A DNA stretch of 38,753 nt from Anaerobacillus arseniciselenatis (GCF_001865995.1 NZ_MLQQ01000046.1:1-38753), one strand, 5' to 3'; positions 1-8,425 are shown, counted from the stretch's first letter. Translations and numbers: made by a program. The notes: generated from the letters alone by a model not told the origin.

Positions 1-2
1 GC

Positions 3-107
3 TTCATCCTTGGATGGATTGCGATCATGGTCGTTAGTTTACTAGGAAAAGAACCATCACAAGAAATTTTAGACGAGTTTGATAGTGTAAAAACGAGTAA
101 GATTTAA
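3..107 (+). CDS. C-terminal fragment of a membrane transporter, possibly sodium:solute symporter
   Basis: The frame is open from base 3 to the TAA ending at 107 and encodes 34 residues. They begin with a hydrophobic stretch (FILGWIAIMVVSLLG) and end in a charged tail (KEPSQEILDEFDSVKTSKI). A last transmembrane helix followed by a short tail with a KEP..E....FD pattern recalls the C-termini of sodium:solute symporter (SSS) proteins, but this is pattern memory and the fragment is too short for certainty. The gene starts upstream of the window. A hairpin at 170-217 is its likely terminator. Confidence 0.45.
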   Translation, partial: FILGWIAIMVVSLLGKEPSQEILDEFDSVKTSKI

Positions 108-169
108 AGAGAAAATGCCGTTTTTAGAAACGGGGGAACTCGTTCGAGAAAAAATTGATTAATCATAAA

Positions 170-217
170 GGGGCTATCTCAGACAAAGTGTAAGACACTT
201 GTGGGATAGCCCCTTTG
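170..217 (+). terminator. Hairpin terminator, short member of the REPIN-like hairpin family
   Basis: Arms GGGGCTATC and GATAGCCCC enclose a second pairing, ACAAAGTGT with ACACTTGT, and are followed by TTTG. The T-tract is weak. The arms and the AAGTGT/ACACTT core resemble the hairpins at 5221-5275, 36682-36810 and 36817-36938. Confidence 0.55.
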
Positions 218-331
218 TGCGTCTGGGCATTTGGAAAGTGAGTGTGGTATAGAATGAAGTAGTACGTAGCATGGGGGGGAGTGTGCAATTGCAATATAAA
301 AGAGAGAGCAAAATGCTCACTTTAAGCTTTC

Positions 332-471
332 GATTACTCTTCTCTGGTTTTGAGCCGAGAAGAGTAATCAGTCCGGCGTTTGGATTACTCTTTTATGGTT
401 TTGAGCTCAGAAGAGTAATCATTCGAGTGTTTGGATTACTCTTCTTTAGTTTTAAGTTAGGAAGAGTAATC
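332..471. repeat. Tandem array of three 38-bp palindromes, 51-bp period
   Basis: Palindromes lie at 332-369, 383-420 and 434-471, each opening with GATTACTCTT and closing with AAGAGTAATC. The loops differ between copies while the arms are kept. Spacing is exactly 51 bp, with divergent 13-bp linkers. The last palindrome is followed by AGTTTTTTTCGC, so it could act as a terminator. A 97-codon open frame across the array only translates the repeat and is not called as a gene. Confidence 0.85.
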
Positions 472-536
472 AGTTTTTTTCGCATTAACAGATTATCTTT
501 AGAAGGTGTGGATGATTTGACGGTTACAGATAAAGG

Positions 537-1135
537 GTACGTAAGGATTTTTCGCGTGACCTAACCGAGTTTCACATCAACTAAAAGGGAACGCAAGAAG
601 ATCTCGTGTGCCCGAACAAAGCGTCACATCATCCAAAAGGTAACGCGAGACCTTCTCGCGTGCCCGAACGAAGCGTCACATCACCCAAAAGGTAACGCGA
701 GACCTTCTCGCGTGCCCGAACAAAGCGTCACATCACCCAAAAGGTAACGCGAGACCTTCTCGCGTGCCCGAACAAAGCGTCACATCACCCAAAAGGTAAC
801 GCGAGACCTTCTCCTGTGCCTGAACAAAGCGTCACATCACCCAAAAGGTAACGCGAGACCTTCTCGCGTGCCCGAACAAAGCGTCACATCACCCAAAAGG
901 TAACGCGAGACCTTCTCGCGTGGCCGGACAAAGCATCACATCACCCAAAAGGTAACGCGAGACCTTCTCGCGTGCCCGAACGAAGCGTCACATCACCCAA
1001 AAGGTAACGCGAGACCTTCTCCTGTGCCTGAACAAAGCGTCACATCACTCAAAAGGTAACGCGAGACCTTCTCGCGTGCCCGAACAAAGCGTCACATCAC
1101 CCAAAAGGTAACGCGAGACCTTCTTACATGCCCGA
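537..1135. repeat. Minisatellite array, about 11 units of 52 bp
   Basis: Units start at about 537, 589, 641, 693, 745, 797, 849, 901, 953, 1005, 1057 and 1109 (last one truncated), exactly 52 bp apart. Each has a palindrome, ACGCGAG-ACCTT-CTCGCGT, then a GCCCGAACAAAGCGTCACAT segment and a CACCCAAAAGG linker. Inner units are almost identical and outer units (537, 589, 1109) are decayed. Two units (797, 1005) share the same CTCCTGTGCC variant, pointing to duplication of multi-unit blocks. There are no unique spacers, so it is not CRISPR. No gene is visible in 565-1214. Confidence 0.92.
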
Positions 1136-1214
1136 CCCCATAAGGAACCTAACTACTGCACACTCCCCTCATATTGTGCAACACCGCTTATTAGTGTGGC
1201 GACATAACATGGTT

Positions 1215-2483
1215 TTATGAAGAACCTAACACACTCTCAGCGGCTCCTTTACCAGCTGTGTATCCTGTGGAAAAAGCAACTGTAATATTATACCCACCTG
1301 TATACCCGTGAATATCTAGTACTTCTCCACAAAAATAAAGACCACTCATTAGCTTTGACTGCATCGTTTTCGGGTATATTTCTTTAACTGACACACCGCC
1401 ACCAGTGACAAATGCTTTTTCTATTGAAAGTGTTCCGTTGACCGTGAATGAGAATTTTTTAATTAACATCGCTAAGTGACGAATCTTCTCGTTAGATACA
1501 TTCGCAAACGTCCCACTACCATCAATTTCAACTTTTTCTAAAAAGAAAACTAGTAATCGGTCTGGGATATACCCTTTTAAACAGTTTTTTATCGACTTTT
1601 TTTCGCATTCCTTACCGATTTTAATAAGTTCTTGAAAAATCATTTCTCCAGATTTATGGGGGAAAAGATCGATATTCATTTCAATTTGATTTACCGCAAA
1701 TTTTTTTAACGCTTTCACAACATATTGACTACAACGAAGGGCGATCGGCCCAGAAATGCCAAAGTGGGTGAACAACATATCTCCTTCATGTTGAATAACC
1801 GTCTTCCCTTTCGGATTGATTACGGATAATTCAACGTCTCGTAATGACAACCCTTGTAATAGTTTCTTTTTAATAAAAGGTTCGTGTGAGGTGAGTGGAA
1901 CTTCTGTAGGGAAAAGATCCGTGATCGTGTGCCCCGCGTTTTTTGCCCAAGGATAACCATCTCCTGTACTCCCGGTGTACGGTACGCTCTTACCACCAAC
2001 TGCAATAATAACTGCTTTACTATTAATCACTTTCCCGTTACTTAATTTTATCCCGACGGCTTTCCCTTCATCATAAAGAACATCTTTTACAGGAGTATTT
2101 GTCCACATTTGAACTTTAAGATCTTGTGCCTTTTGCAATAATGTTTCCACAACTGTACTTGCTTTATCGTTCACTGGAAACATTCTTCCTCGATCTTCTT
2201 CTTTTAATTTAATCCCAAGCTTCTCGAAAAATTCGATAATATCTTCATTATTAAAAATAGAAAAAGGACTATGCATAAAACGTCCGTTTCCTGGAATGTG
2301 GGCAATTAACTCTTTTTCATCCATCCGATTCGTAACATTGCAGCGCCCACCACCAGAAATTGCAAGTTTTCTGCCAAGTTTGTCCCCTTTATCGACGAGT
2401 AGAACTTTACAACCATGCTCACTAGCAGAAATAGCGGCCATTAGTCCAGAAGGTCCACCGCCGATGACAATTACATCATACAA
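1215..2483 (-). CDS. ytfP: YtfP/HI0933-family FAD-dependent flavoprotein
   Basis: A flavoprotein of the HI0933/BaiN-like family, predicted to be a cytosolic FAD/NAD(P)-dependent oxidoreductase of unsettled substrate. The N-terminus carries a Rossmann dinucleotide motif ([10 protein letters not shown], residues 4-13), then GGGRCNVTN at about 44-52, typical of this family. Near the C-terminus, a TGGGV segment and a GYTGGYN segment complete the FAD site. I place the start at the TTG at 2483: AGGTG lies 7 nt upstream and the family normally begins right before the Rossmann strand. An upstream ATG (2507) would add eight residues without a good ribosome site. The resulting 422 aa fit the family. 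It is transcribed divergently from the chemoreceptor, with two copies of the 115-bp element in between. Confidence 0.9.
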   Translation of the reverse strand: MYDVIVIGGGPSGLMAAISASEHGCKVLLVDKGDKLGRKLAISGGGRCNVTNRMDEKELIAHIPGNGRFMHSPFSIFNNEDIIEFFEKLGIKLKEEDRGRMFPVNDKASTVVETLLQKAQDLKVQMWTNTPVKDVLYDEGKAVGIKLSNGKVINSKAVIIAVGGKSVPYTGSTGDGYPWAKNAGHTITDLFPTEVPLTSHEPFIKKKLLQGLSLRDVELSVINPKGKTVIQHEGDMLFTHFGISGPIALRCSQYVVKALKKFAVNQIEMNIDLFPHKSGEMIFQELIKIGKECEKKSIKNCLKGYIPDRLLVFFLEKVEIDGSGTFANVSNEKIRHLAMLIKKFSFTVNGTLSIEKAFVTGGGVSVKEIYPKTMQSKLMSGLYFCGEVLDIHGYTGGYNITVAFSTGYTAGKGAAESVLGSS

Positions 2484-2530
2484 GAAAAAACACCTACCGT
2501 TCTCCATTTGAAATTAACGTACATATTAGA

Positions 2531-2615
2531 GTGAGTTTCATAATTATCTAAATTGAGCCATATCAAACTACATATAGATACTTAATGGCGATAATATCGA
2601 ATTATGAAATTCATT
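2531..2615 (+). repeat. 115-bp palindromic element, short copy
   Basis: It begins GTGAGTTTCATAATTA and ends AATTATGAAATTCATT. The internal hairpin is shortened (GCCATATC...ATGGCG). It lies in the ytfP/chemoreceptor divergent gap. Confidence 0.8.
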
Positions 2616-2707
2616 AATTATAACATAGTATTTCTAAAAGCGATGGATTTAAGAAGTGATTTTCATTAATTAACGACAATAATGTTTATTAAATAATATT
2701 CAATCGA

Positions 2708-2823
2708 GTGAATTTCATAATTACCAAAAATGAGCCACATCACGCAATATCTAGTTTGCGAATGGTTTTGACGCAACTATATATTGCTCCTAGTGGTGAT
2801 AATAATGAATTATGAAATTCATT
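2708..2823 (+). repeat. 115-bp palindromic element, full copy
   Basis: Terminal inverted repeats GTGAATTTCATAATTA and AATTATGAAATTCATT; nested stem GCCAC/GTGGT and core stem AGTTTGCG/CGCAACT. Second copy in the divergent gap, about 90 bp from the first. Confidence 0.9.
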
Positions 2824-2838
2824 GAATTAATATAATTA

Positions 2839-2867
2839 TTGAAAAATTCACTATTTTGTGATATTTT
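2839..2867 (+). promoter_or_regulatory. Candidate sigma-A promoter for the riboswitch-chemoreceptor transcript
   Basis: TTGAAA (2839-2844), a 17-nt spacer and TATTTT (2862-2867) would start transcription about 20 nt before the aptamer. Inferred from consensus only. Confidence 0.4.
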
Positions 2868-2893
2868 AGTAGGACACAAGTACTAGAATAAGG

Positions 2894-2966
2894 GCAAGGT
2901 TATCGAAAGGTAAGGACGCAAAGCTATGGACCTGTATCTATAGTAATAGATACAGTAGCAACTTGC
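2894..2966 (+). ncRNA. GEMM-I (cyclic di-GMP class I) riboswitch aptamer
   Basis: The P1 helix is formed by GCAAG (2894-2898) with CTTGC (2962-2966). Inside it is a GAAA-tetraloop hairpin (TTATC-GAAA-GGTAA), then the near-invariant GGACGCAAAGC block. A second arm follows, with GCTA/TAGC at its base and CTGTATCTAT/ATAGATACAG in its stem. This order matches the GEMM-I consensus, whose usual ligand is c-di-GMP; a minority bind 3',3'-cGAMP. The chemoreceptor start lies about 145 nt downstream, and motility genes are a usual GEMM target. An alternative hairpin, TAGCA (2956-2960) with TGCTA (2969-2973), would break both P1 and P2. I do not see a convincing terminator with a T-tract before the gene, so the expression mechanism is unresolved. 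Confidence 0.82.
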
Positions 2967-3112
2967 GCATGCTATGAAACTTCCCCTTTTCTATCCTAGT
3001 TTTAAGGAAGAGGAGGGTTAATAAAATATTATAATTGAATGCGCTTCCGATAGGTGACCGAGCGTTTAGTCGGTATTATTCTTAGTAGATCTGGAGTTAT
3101 GGGGGGATTAAA

Positions 3113-5083
3113 TTGAAAAGTTTGAGGACAAAGTTACTTGTTGTGATGCTGCCGGTACTTTTTATAGCACTTTCAGTAGTGGCGTACATAAATCATAACC
3201 AAGCTCAACAATTTTTAGAAGAAGAATTCACAGAAAAAAATGAAGTTATTCTTGATAAAGCGCAAAGCGATATTAATCATTTTTTTATTCAAAAAATGAG
3301 TGAAGTTGAAATAATGGCAGCAACAGACACTTTGACTTCAAGGGATATGAATCAAATTGCGTCATACTTACATAAAGAATTACATCGTGCACAAGAATAT
3401 GAAATGTTTTTAGTTGCCGATATGAATGGGGTTGCAACTAGTCATAATAATGAACAGTTTGATGTGGCAGATCGTGATTATTTTATGGATGTTCTTAATC
3501 AACAGGCAACTGTTCTTTCTGAACCACTTATTTCTCGGGCTACAGAAGAGATGGTTGTTGTAGTTGCATCGCCGATTATGAGAAATAATCAAATGGACGG
3601 AGTTTTAGTAGCAACTGTTCCGATCCAAGACTTAATACATTTAGTTTCAAATTTTCAAATAGGGGACGATGGCTATGCTTTCATGGTTAATGATGAAGGT
3701 TTAGTTATTGCTCACCCGAACCATGATCTCATTATGGAGGAAAATCTTTTAACAAACTCTAACGAAGAACTACAAACGATTGTACAAAACGCATTAAACG
3801 CTGAAACGGGAATTTTAGTTTACGATGATTTTGGAGTTGAAAGTTTCGGTTTTTTTACGATGATTCCAGCGACAAACTGGGGGTTTGTCATTTCTACACC
3901 TGTAGTTGAGGCTACTAGTAATTTGGCGTATTTAAGATTATTATCGTTTATAACAGTTGGTATTGTGTTAGTAGTTAGTATTTTCATCATTATTATTTTT
4001 GCTAGAAGACTTGTCGATCCTATCCAACGTTTAAGTTTAATAACTTCAAAAGTAGCTGAAGGTGACTTAACTGTAAAGGCAGAAACGAATTCCAATGATG
4101 AAGTCGGCATATTAAGTTCTAACTTCAACACAATGATCGCGAAAATCCAAGAGTTATTAGGTAAAATAGATAATGTTTCCGGAGAAGTGAAATCTTCTTC
4201 AGATACCTTACTTAGATCAAGTGAAGAAACGAAGGTTGCTTCGGAACAAGTGGCATCTACGATTTCAGAATTAGCAACAGGCACGACGGATATCGCTGAA
4301 TCAGTAACAAATACGACCGAAAAAATGACCTCGATGATGGATACGATCCAAAATATATCTGGGTATACGAACGATGCTGTTCAAACATCAACTCAGAGTA
4401 AGCAGTTAGCACAAAGTGGTTTATCTTCAGCAAACGAAGCAATTTTGAAAATGGAAGACGTGAATGGAACGGTTCATGGTACTTCTGAAATAATTAGTAA
4501 ACTAGCGCAACAGTCTAAAGAAATAGGTAACATTATTGAAATTATTACACATATTGCTGAACAAACGAATTTACTCGCTTTAAATGCATCAATAGAAGCG
4601 GCCCGTGCTGGAGACCATGGAAAAGGTTTTGCTGTAGTTGCCAATGAAGTGAGGAAGTTAGCTAGTGAAACGAGTGAATCAGCAGATAAAATTTCATCAC
4701 TGATTAAAGTTACCCAAGAAGAAAGTGAGCGTGCAGTGCAGTCAATTAATAAAGGGACGATCGTTGTGAAAGAGGGAACGACAATCGTTCAAGAAGCAGG
4801 TAAGTCTTTTGAAGAGATTACTAGTTACATTGAGGATGTACTTGAGAAAAACAAATCGATTAATAACTTTATAAATGAATTGGAGAATGTCGGTAACGAG
4901 ATAGGCGCAAACATGGAGAGTATATCGTCGATTACTCAACAGGCGTCAGCCGGATCAGAAGAAGTGAGTGCAACGAGTGAAGAGCAAGCTGCTTGTGCGA
5001 ATCAAATCGCTCAAGATGCTCAAAACCTTGCTCACTTAGCAAAAGATTTAAAAGAAGTCATGACAACTTTTAAATCGAATTAA
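3113..5083 (+). CDS. Methyl-accepting chemotaxis protein with dCache sensor domain
   Basis: A 656-residue transmembrane chemoreceptor. The layout is TM1 (about residues 8-27), a large extracellular double-Cache-like domain (about 30-275, ending at a typical WGFVISTP strand), TM2 (about 278-300), HAMP (about 300-355) and a long cytoplasmic methyl-accepting helical hairpin. Its tip contains [18 protein letters not shown] near residue 482 and [15 protein letters not shown]. It would bind a small ligand outside and control CheA-CheW inside; the ligand cannot be read from sequence. The start is a TTG at 3113 preceded by GGGGGGA. The GEMM-I riboswitch upstream suggests expression is tied to c-di-GMP, the signal for the motile/sessile switch. 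A 115-bp repeat element begins 5 nt after the stop. No che genes are nearby, so it is an orphan receptor. Confidence 0.93.
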   Translation: MKSLRTKLLVVMLPVLFIALSVVAYINHNQAQQFLEEEFTEKNEVILDKAQSDINHFFIQKMSEVEIMAATDTLTSRDMNQIASYLHKELHRAQEYEMFLVADMNGVATSHNNEQFDVADRDYFMDVLNQQATVLSEPLISRATEEMVVVVASPIMRNNQMDGVLVATVPIQDLIHLVSNFQIGDDGYAFMVNDEGLVIAHPNHDLIMEENLLTNSNEELQTIVQNALNAETGILVYDDFGVESFGFFTMIPATNWGFVISTPVVEATSNLAYLRLLSFITVGIVLVVSIFIIIIFARRLVDPIQRLSLITSKVAEGDLTVKAETNSNDEVGILSSNFNTMIAKIQELLGKIDNVSGEVKSSSDTLLRSSEETKVASEQVASTISELATGTTDIAESVTNTTEKMTSMMDTIQNISGYTNDAVQTSTQSKQLAQSGLSSANEAILKMEDVNGTVHGTSEIISKLAQQSKEIGNIIEIITHIAEQTNLLALNASIEAARAGDHGKGFAVVANEVRKLASETSESADKISSLIKVTQEESERAVQSINKGTIVVKEGTTIVQEAGKSFEEITSYIEDVLEKNKSINNFINELENVGNEIGANMESISSITQQASAGSEEVSATSEEQAACANQIAQDAQNLAHLAKDLKEVMTTFKSN

Positions 5084-5087
5084 TTGA

Positions 5088-5200
5088 GTGAATTTCATAA
5101 TTACCTAAAACGAGCCATATCAAACTATATGTAGTTGCGAACGACTTACGCAACTACATATAGTTTGATATGGCGATAATATTGAATTATAAAATTCATT
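5088..5200 (+). repeat. 115-bp palindromic element, variant II
   Basis: It begins 5 nt after the chemoreceptor stop. The core is a nearly perfect stem (AAACTATATGTAGTTGCG with CGCAACTACATATAGTTT) plus GCCATATC/GATATGGC. These arms differ from variant I (e.g. 2708) on both sides together, so pairing is kept. Confidence 0.9.
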
Positions 5201-5220
5201 AAATTTAGTAGTATTTAACG

Positions 5221-5275
5221 AAAAAAGAGGGTTGTCTCATAAGTGTTTGACCTTATGGGACAACCCTCTTTCTTT
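5221..5275. terminator. Bidirectional terminator between convergent genes
   Basis: A long hairpin: AAAGAGGGTTGTC and GACAACCCTCTTT with an inner CATAAG/CTTATG extension. A-rich sequence on the left and T-rich on the right let it end both the chemoreceptor and the minus-strand lipoprotein transcripts. It belongs to the REPIN-like hairpin family. Confidence 0.85.
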
Positions 5276-5313
5276 TGGTATGCCAACACTTACCTTGCTA
5301 AAGCGATGAGCAT

Positions 5314-5856
5314 TTAAAAGTGATACTCAATTTGATCCTCGTATTTGGCTAACAAGTTATTTTGGACAGTTTCAATTTCTGCTAAAATTTCTTCTTCCGG
5401 TTTTTCAGAATGAAAGTCAATTTCTTCAGCTAAATAATTATTGACAATTAATCTTTTTCTTAAAGTTTCTCGCCATATCGTATCAATATATTCCTCAGCA
5501 GATAGATTGTAGAGTTCGCTTTTTTCTGTTAAAAAGGCAATCGCTTCTTCATCAAATTCAAACAATTGTAAAGTTTGGTTTACTAAAGCTTCAAGATCAA
5601 AATCATCGTAACTAATTCCCGCCTTATCTGCTTCTATTAGAACGATTTCCTGAAATAAAAGCTCTTTTGCAACATCATTAATTTCATCTTCTGGGTGCAT
5701 TTTTCCATTTTCAGCATCTTTAACGGTAATACTTTCATTTAAGAACGTAATTAATACGTCTGTATCTGCTTCTTCAGCTACCTCTTCAGGGGTTTGACAT
5801 GCAGCTAATAAGCTGATAAATAAAATTAATAAAATTATTGAAAGGTTTTTCTTCAT
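5314..5856 (-). CDS. Putative lipoprotein, SurA/PrsA N-terminal-like
   Basis: A 180-residue exported lipoprotein. The signal peptide (MKKN then a hydrophobic stretch) ends in a lipobox, LLAAC, with the lipidated Cys at residue 20. The mature part is acidic and helical. Its pattern, a short strand ('VLITFLNESITVKD') followed by helices rich in E, L and A, resembles the N-terminal chaperone segment of SurA/PrsA-type proteins. No PPIase domain follows, so this is a weak analogy and I do not assign a function. The minus-strand start is ATG at 5856, with GAGTGAG upstream as a modest ribosome site. It is convergent with the chemoreceptor gene, sharing the hairpin at 5221-5275, and divergent from ytgP. 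Confidence 0.75.
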   Translation of the reverse strand: MKKNLSIILLILFISLLAACQTPEEVAEEADTDVLITFLNESITVKDAENGKMHPEDEINDVAKELLFQEIVLIEADKAGISYDDFDLEALVNQTLQLFEFDEEAIAFLTEKSELYNLSAEEYIDTIWRETLRKRLIVNNYLAEEIDFHSEKPEEEILAEIETVQNNLLAKYEDQIEYHF

Positions 5857-6002
5857 CTAGCTCACTCCAATTATAATGATGTAAAACACTATAACTTTAC
5901 CATATAATTAATAAAAAAGACAAAACATACATGAACGACACTAGGGTATCATTGTAGATTAACCACTAACCTGATAAAATAATTGTAAATTTACAATTTA
6001 CA

Positions 6003-6029
6003 ATTCATAATTTAATTATGAAATTGATT
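6003..6029. repeat. Remnant of the 115-bp element: two terminal repeats fused
   Basis: ATTCATAATT is directly followed by TAATTATGAAATTGATT, i.e. the two termini of the element with the interior missing. It sits just upstream of the ytgP ribosome site. Confidence 0.45.
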
Positions 6030-6046
6030 AAAACAAGAGGTGTTTT

Positions 6047-7681
6047 ATGGCCGATTCAAAGCTAGTAAGAGGTACTATGATTTTAACGGCCTCAATCTTT
6101 ATTTCAAAAATATTAGGACTTATATACATATTTCCATTTAAAGCGATTGTTGGCTTAGAAGGGTTGGCATTATATACGTACGGCTATGTCCCGTACACCG
6201 TACTCTTAAGTGTAGCAACGCTTGGTATTCCATTAGCAGTGTCAAAATTCGTGTCAAAATACAATGCTTTAGGTGATTATGAAACAGGCAGGAGACTTTT
6301 TAAATCAGGGCTCATTGTTATGTCGGTCACTGGGATTGTTACTTTTTTAATTTTATTTTTACTGGCAGAACCGATCGCTCATCAAGTTGTCGATGGGAAA
6401 GATTTAAAAGGTAATACGATCGAAGATGTTGTTTTAACGATACGTATGGTCAGTGTGGCTTTATTAATTGTCCCAATAATGTCGTTAATTAGAGGTTATT
6501 TTCAAGGGCATCAGTCGATGGGTCCCACGGCAGTTTCTCAGGTGATTGAACAAATCGTAAGAATTATTTTTATACTTTGTTTAACGTTTATCATTGTTAA
6601 TGTTATGAATGGCTCGATCGGTTTAGCCGTCGCATTTGCGACATTTGGCGCTTTTGTTGGTGCGTTAGGTGGCTTAACGGTTTTACTTATTTATTGGTAT
6701 AAACGTAAAGAAAGCTTAAATAAACAAATTGAGGAAAGTAAAACGAACCATCAACTTCCACTACGATCAATGTACAAAGAACTCATCGCATATGCATTAC
6801 CATTGTCGTTTGTTGGACTTGCTATACCTCTTTATCAAACGATTGATTTAATGACATTTAATAAAGCATTAATGGGGGTAGGGTACGATCAAGCAAGTGC
6901 TGAAGAAGCTTTTGGGGCCTTTGCTCAAGCGGCCCATAAGTTAATATTGATCCCTGTTTCTATTGCCACAGCAATGTCGTTAACGCTACTACCAACGATT
7001 ACGAAATCATTTATTAATAACGATCAACAGCTTTTACAAAAACAAGTAACACAAACGTATCAAATCATCTTATTTTTAACGCTTCCAGCAGCTGTAGGCT
7101 TGTCCATCCTTGCTTATCCAGCTTATGGGACGTTATTCGGTTTAGGAGATGACTTACATATCGGTTCGATCATCTTAAGGTATTATGCTCCGGTTGCCGT
7201 ACTATTTTCATTATTCGCGGTAACGTCAGCAATATTACAAGGAATTAATCAACAACGCTATGCGGTAATTGGCCTTGTAGCGGGGCTTTTAGTTAAGTTG
7301 AGCTTAAATATATTACTTATTTCGCAATTTGAAGCACTAGGAGCTATTTTCGCAACGAGCTTAGCTTATGTAACGTCATTAGCAATTAATGTTTGGGCCA
7401 TAGGGAAGTTTGCAAACTATAATTATCATTATATAGGGAAACGTTTCTTACTGATTGCTATATTTACTACGCTAATGTCGATCGTCGTTATTGTTGTAAA
7501 AGAGATTGTGCTTCTCGTTTTTCCATTAGAAAACCGACTTTATGCCCTCGTTGTTTTAACAATCTCAGTCGGATTAGGTGGAGTATTTTATTTGTTCTTA
7601 AGTATTCGAACGGGGTTAGCAGGACAAATATTAGGATCACGCTTTAAGTTTTTAAATAAAAAAGTAAGAGCAAAGAGTTAG
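6047..7681 (+). CDS. ytgP: YtgP, MurJ/SpoVB-like polysaccharide or lipid II flippase
   Basis: A 544-residue polytopic membrane protein of the MOP exporter superfamily (polysaccharide biosynthesis/SpoVB group), with about 14 hydrophobic segments. It opens with LVRGTMILTASIFISKILGL, the typical first helix. RGYFQGHQSMGPTAVSQVIEQ is a recognisable family signature near residues 150-170. The B. subtilis member of this name has been reported as a MurJ-type lipid II flippase in one screen, so a role in peptidoglycan precursor export is plausible; SpoVB-like polysaccharide export is the alternative. The start is the ATG at 6047, with AGAGGTG upstream. It is followed at 39 nt by a 115-bp repeat. Two SEDS-family peptidoglycan polymerase genes lie downstream, fitting an envelope theme. 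Confidence 0.9.
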   Translation: MADSKLVRGTMILTASIFISKILGLIYIFPFKAIVGLEGLALYTYGYVPYTVLLSVATLGIPLAVSKFVSKYNALGDYETGRRLFKSGLIVMSVTGIVTFLILFLLAEPIAHQVVDGKDLKGNTIEDVVLTIRMVSVALLIVPIMSLIRGYFQGHQSMGPTAVSQVIEQIVRIIFILCLTFIIVNVMNGSIGLAVAFATFGAFVGALGGLTVLLIYWYKRKESLNKQIEESKTNHQLPLRSMYKELIAYALPLSFVGLAIPLYQTIDLMTFNKALMGVGYDQASAEEAFGAFAQAAHKLILIPVSIATAMSLTLLPTITKSFINNDQQLLQKQVTQTYQIILFLTLPAAVGLSILAYPAYGTLFGLGDDLHIGSIILRYYAPVAVLFSLFAVTSAILQGINQQRYAVIGLVAGLLVKLSLNILLISQFEALGAIFATSLAYVTSLAINVWAIGKFANYNYHYIGKRFLLIAIFTTLMSIVVIVVKEIVLLVFPLENRLYALVVLTISVGLGGVFYLFLSIRTGLAGQILGSRFKFLNKKVRAKS

Positions 7682-7719
7682 TGAAAAATTTATTAATAAA
7701 ATAATTCTTTACTAACAGA

Positions 7720-7835
7720 GTGAATTTCATAATTACCAAAAATGAGCCACATCACGCAATATATAGTTTGCGAATGGTTTTGACGCAACTATATATTGAT
7801 CTTAGTGGCGAGAATAATGAATTATGAAATTCATT
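7720..7835 (+). repeat. 115-bp palindromic element, full copy (variant I)
   Basis: Very similar to the copy at 2708-2823, 39 nt after the ytgP stop. AACAGA occurs directly before the left end and 1 nt after the right end, a possible 6-bp target duplication not matched at other copies. Confidence 0.9.
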
Positions 7836-7842
7836 GAACAGA

Positions 7843-7955
7843 GAGAATATCAAAATACTAATAAATCAGCCACATCGAGCTACATCTAGCTGAGTACGAT
7901 ATTACTCAACTAGATGTAATCCCTTAGTGGTGCTGAATAAGAATTATAAAAATCT
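7843..7955 (+). repeat. Diverged copy of the 115-bp element
   Basis: It keeps GCCACATC...AGTGGTG and a core stem, CTACATCTAG-CTGAGTA paired with TACTCAACTAGATGTA. The arm sequence is unlike that of other copies but is still complementary. The terminal repeats are degraded. Confidence 0.65.
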
Positions 7956-7980
7956 AAATGATATTATTTAAAGTAACTAT

Positions 7981-8208
7981 TTAATATTGTTGAGTGCCGC
8001 CGTAACCCCAACCTGGACGCTCTAGGCGACGGACACGACGGTTAAGTCGCTCAATTTGTTCGCTTTGACGTCGTACAGTTCTTTCAAGTTCAGCCACTCG
8101 CCGCTCAAGGTCACGTGGACGTGGCGGAGTTGGTCCAGGACCGGGTGTTGGTGGGAATGGGAATCCAGGGAAAAATTGCGCTTCAGGTTGTTGACGATAA
8201 TAATCCAT
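7981..8208 (-). CDS. Small Pro/Arg-rich coiled-coil protein
   Basis: 75 residues, function not recognised. Residues 1-32 are aromatic and Pro/Gly-rich (FFPGFPFPPTPGPGPTPPRP). Residues 33-64 form an Arg-rich heptad helix (LERRVAELERTVRRQSEQIE and on), a likely coiled coil. A short Gly/Tyr/Gln tail follows. GGAGAG lies 10 nt before the ATG at 8208. Its base composition is clearly richer in G+C than its neighbours because of Arg and Pro codons. Such a tripartite small protein would suit a spore-coat or other self-assembling surface role, but that is inference only. It is flanked by repeat elements and stands alone on the minus strand between ytgP and the first SEDS gene. Confidence 0.7.
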   Translation of the reverse strand: MDYYRQQPEAQFFPGFPFPPTPGPGPTPPRPRDLERRVAELERTVRRQSEQIERLNRRVRRLERPGWGYGGTQQY

Positions 8209-8274
8209 AAGATTAGATCTCTCCTTTTAAATTTAGGTATCTATCATTCAGTAATCAGTCTATGCCCACTTTAA

Positions 8275-8306
8275 ACAGTTGGGTTAGGTGATTCGCCTAA
8301 TTTTAA
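8275..8306 (+). repeat. Fragment of the modular GTTACTCGTCGC repeat family (left module)
   Basis: CAGTTGGGTTAGG, a short loop and CGCCTAATTTTA match the left module of the copy at 12965-13290 (CAGTTGGTTAGG...CGCCTAACTTTTA). The TTAGGTG/CGCCTAA hairpin is kept. Confidence 0.4.
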
Positions 8307-8340
8307 AAATTTGGGCAAATAAATTTATTCAGTTGGTTGA

Positions 8341-8425
8341 GTGAATTTCATAATTATCAAAAATGAGCCACATTACACAACTATATATTGTCTAGTGGTG
8401 GAAATAATGGATTATGAAATTCATT
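8341..8425 (+). repeat. 115-bp palindromic element, short copy
   Basis: Intact terminal repeats; the core is cut to ACACAACTATATATTG before TAGTGGTGGAAATAATG. The deletion removes one arm of the core stem but keeps the GCCAC/GTGGTG base. Confidence 0.8.

Noticed and set aside
271..564. 97-residue protein with repeated LLF.GFE..RVI motifs
   Set aside because: The repeat in the protein is just the 51-bp palindromic DNA array read in one frame; no ribosome site and no sensible domain.
537..1135. CRISPR array
   Set aside because: The 52-bp units are identical along their whole length apart from a few point changes; there are no unique spacers and no cas genes.
3022..3053. Sigma-D (motility) promoter TAAA...TCCGATAG before the chemoreceptor
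   Set aside because: The -10 match is fair, but the spacing is 20 nt instead of about 15, and a start there would leave the riboswitch outside the transcript.
3010..3095. A 16-codon leader peptide starting at a TTG near 3034
   Set aside because: The nearest ribosome-like sequence (GAGGAGG) is over 15 nt away; no support for translation.
7714..7842. Target-site duplication AACAGA as proof of transposition
   Set aside because: Seen at this copy only; other copies show no consistent duplicated flank, so I do not treat it as established.
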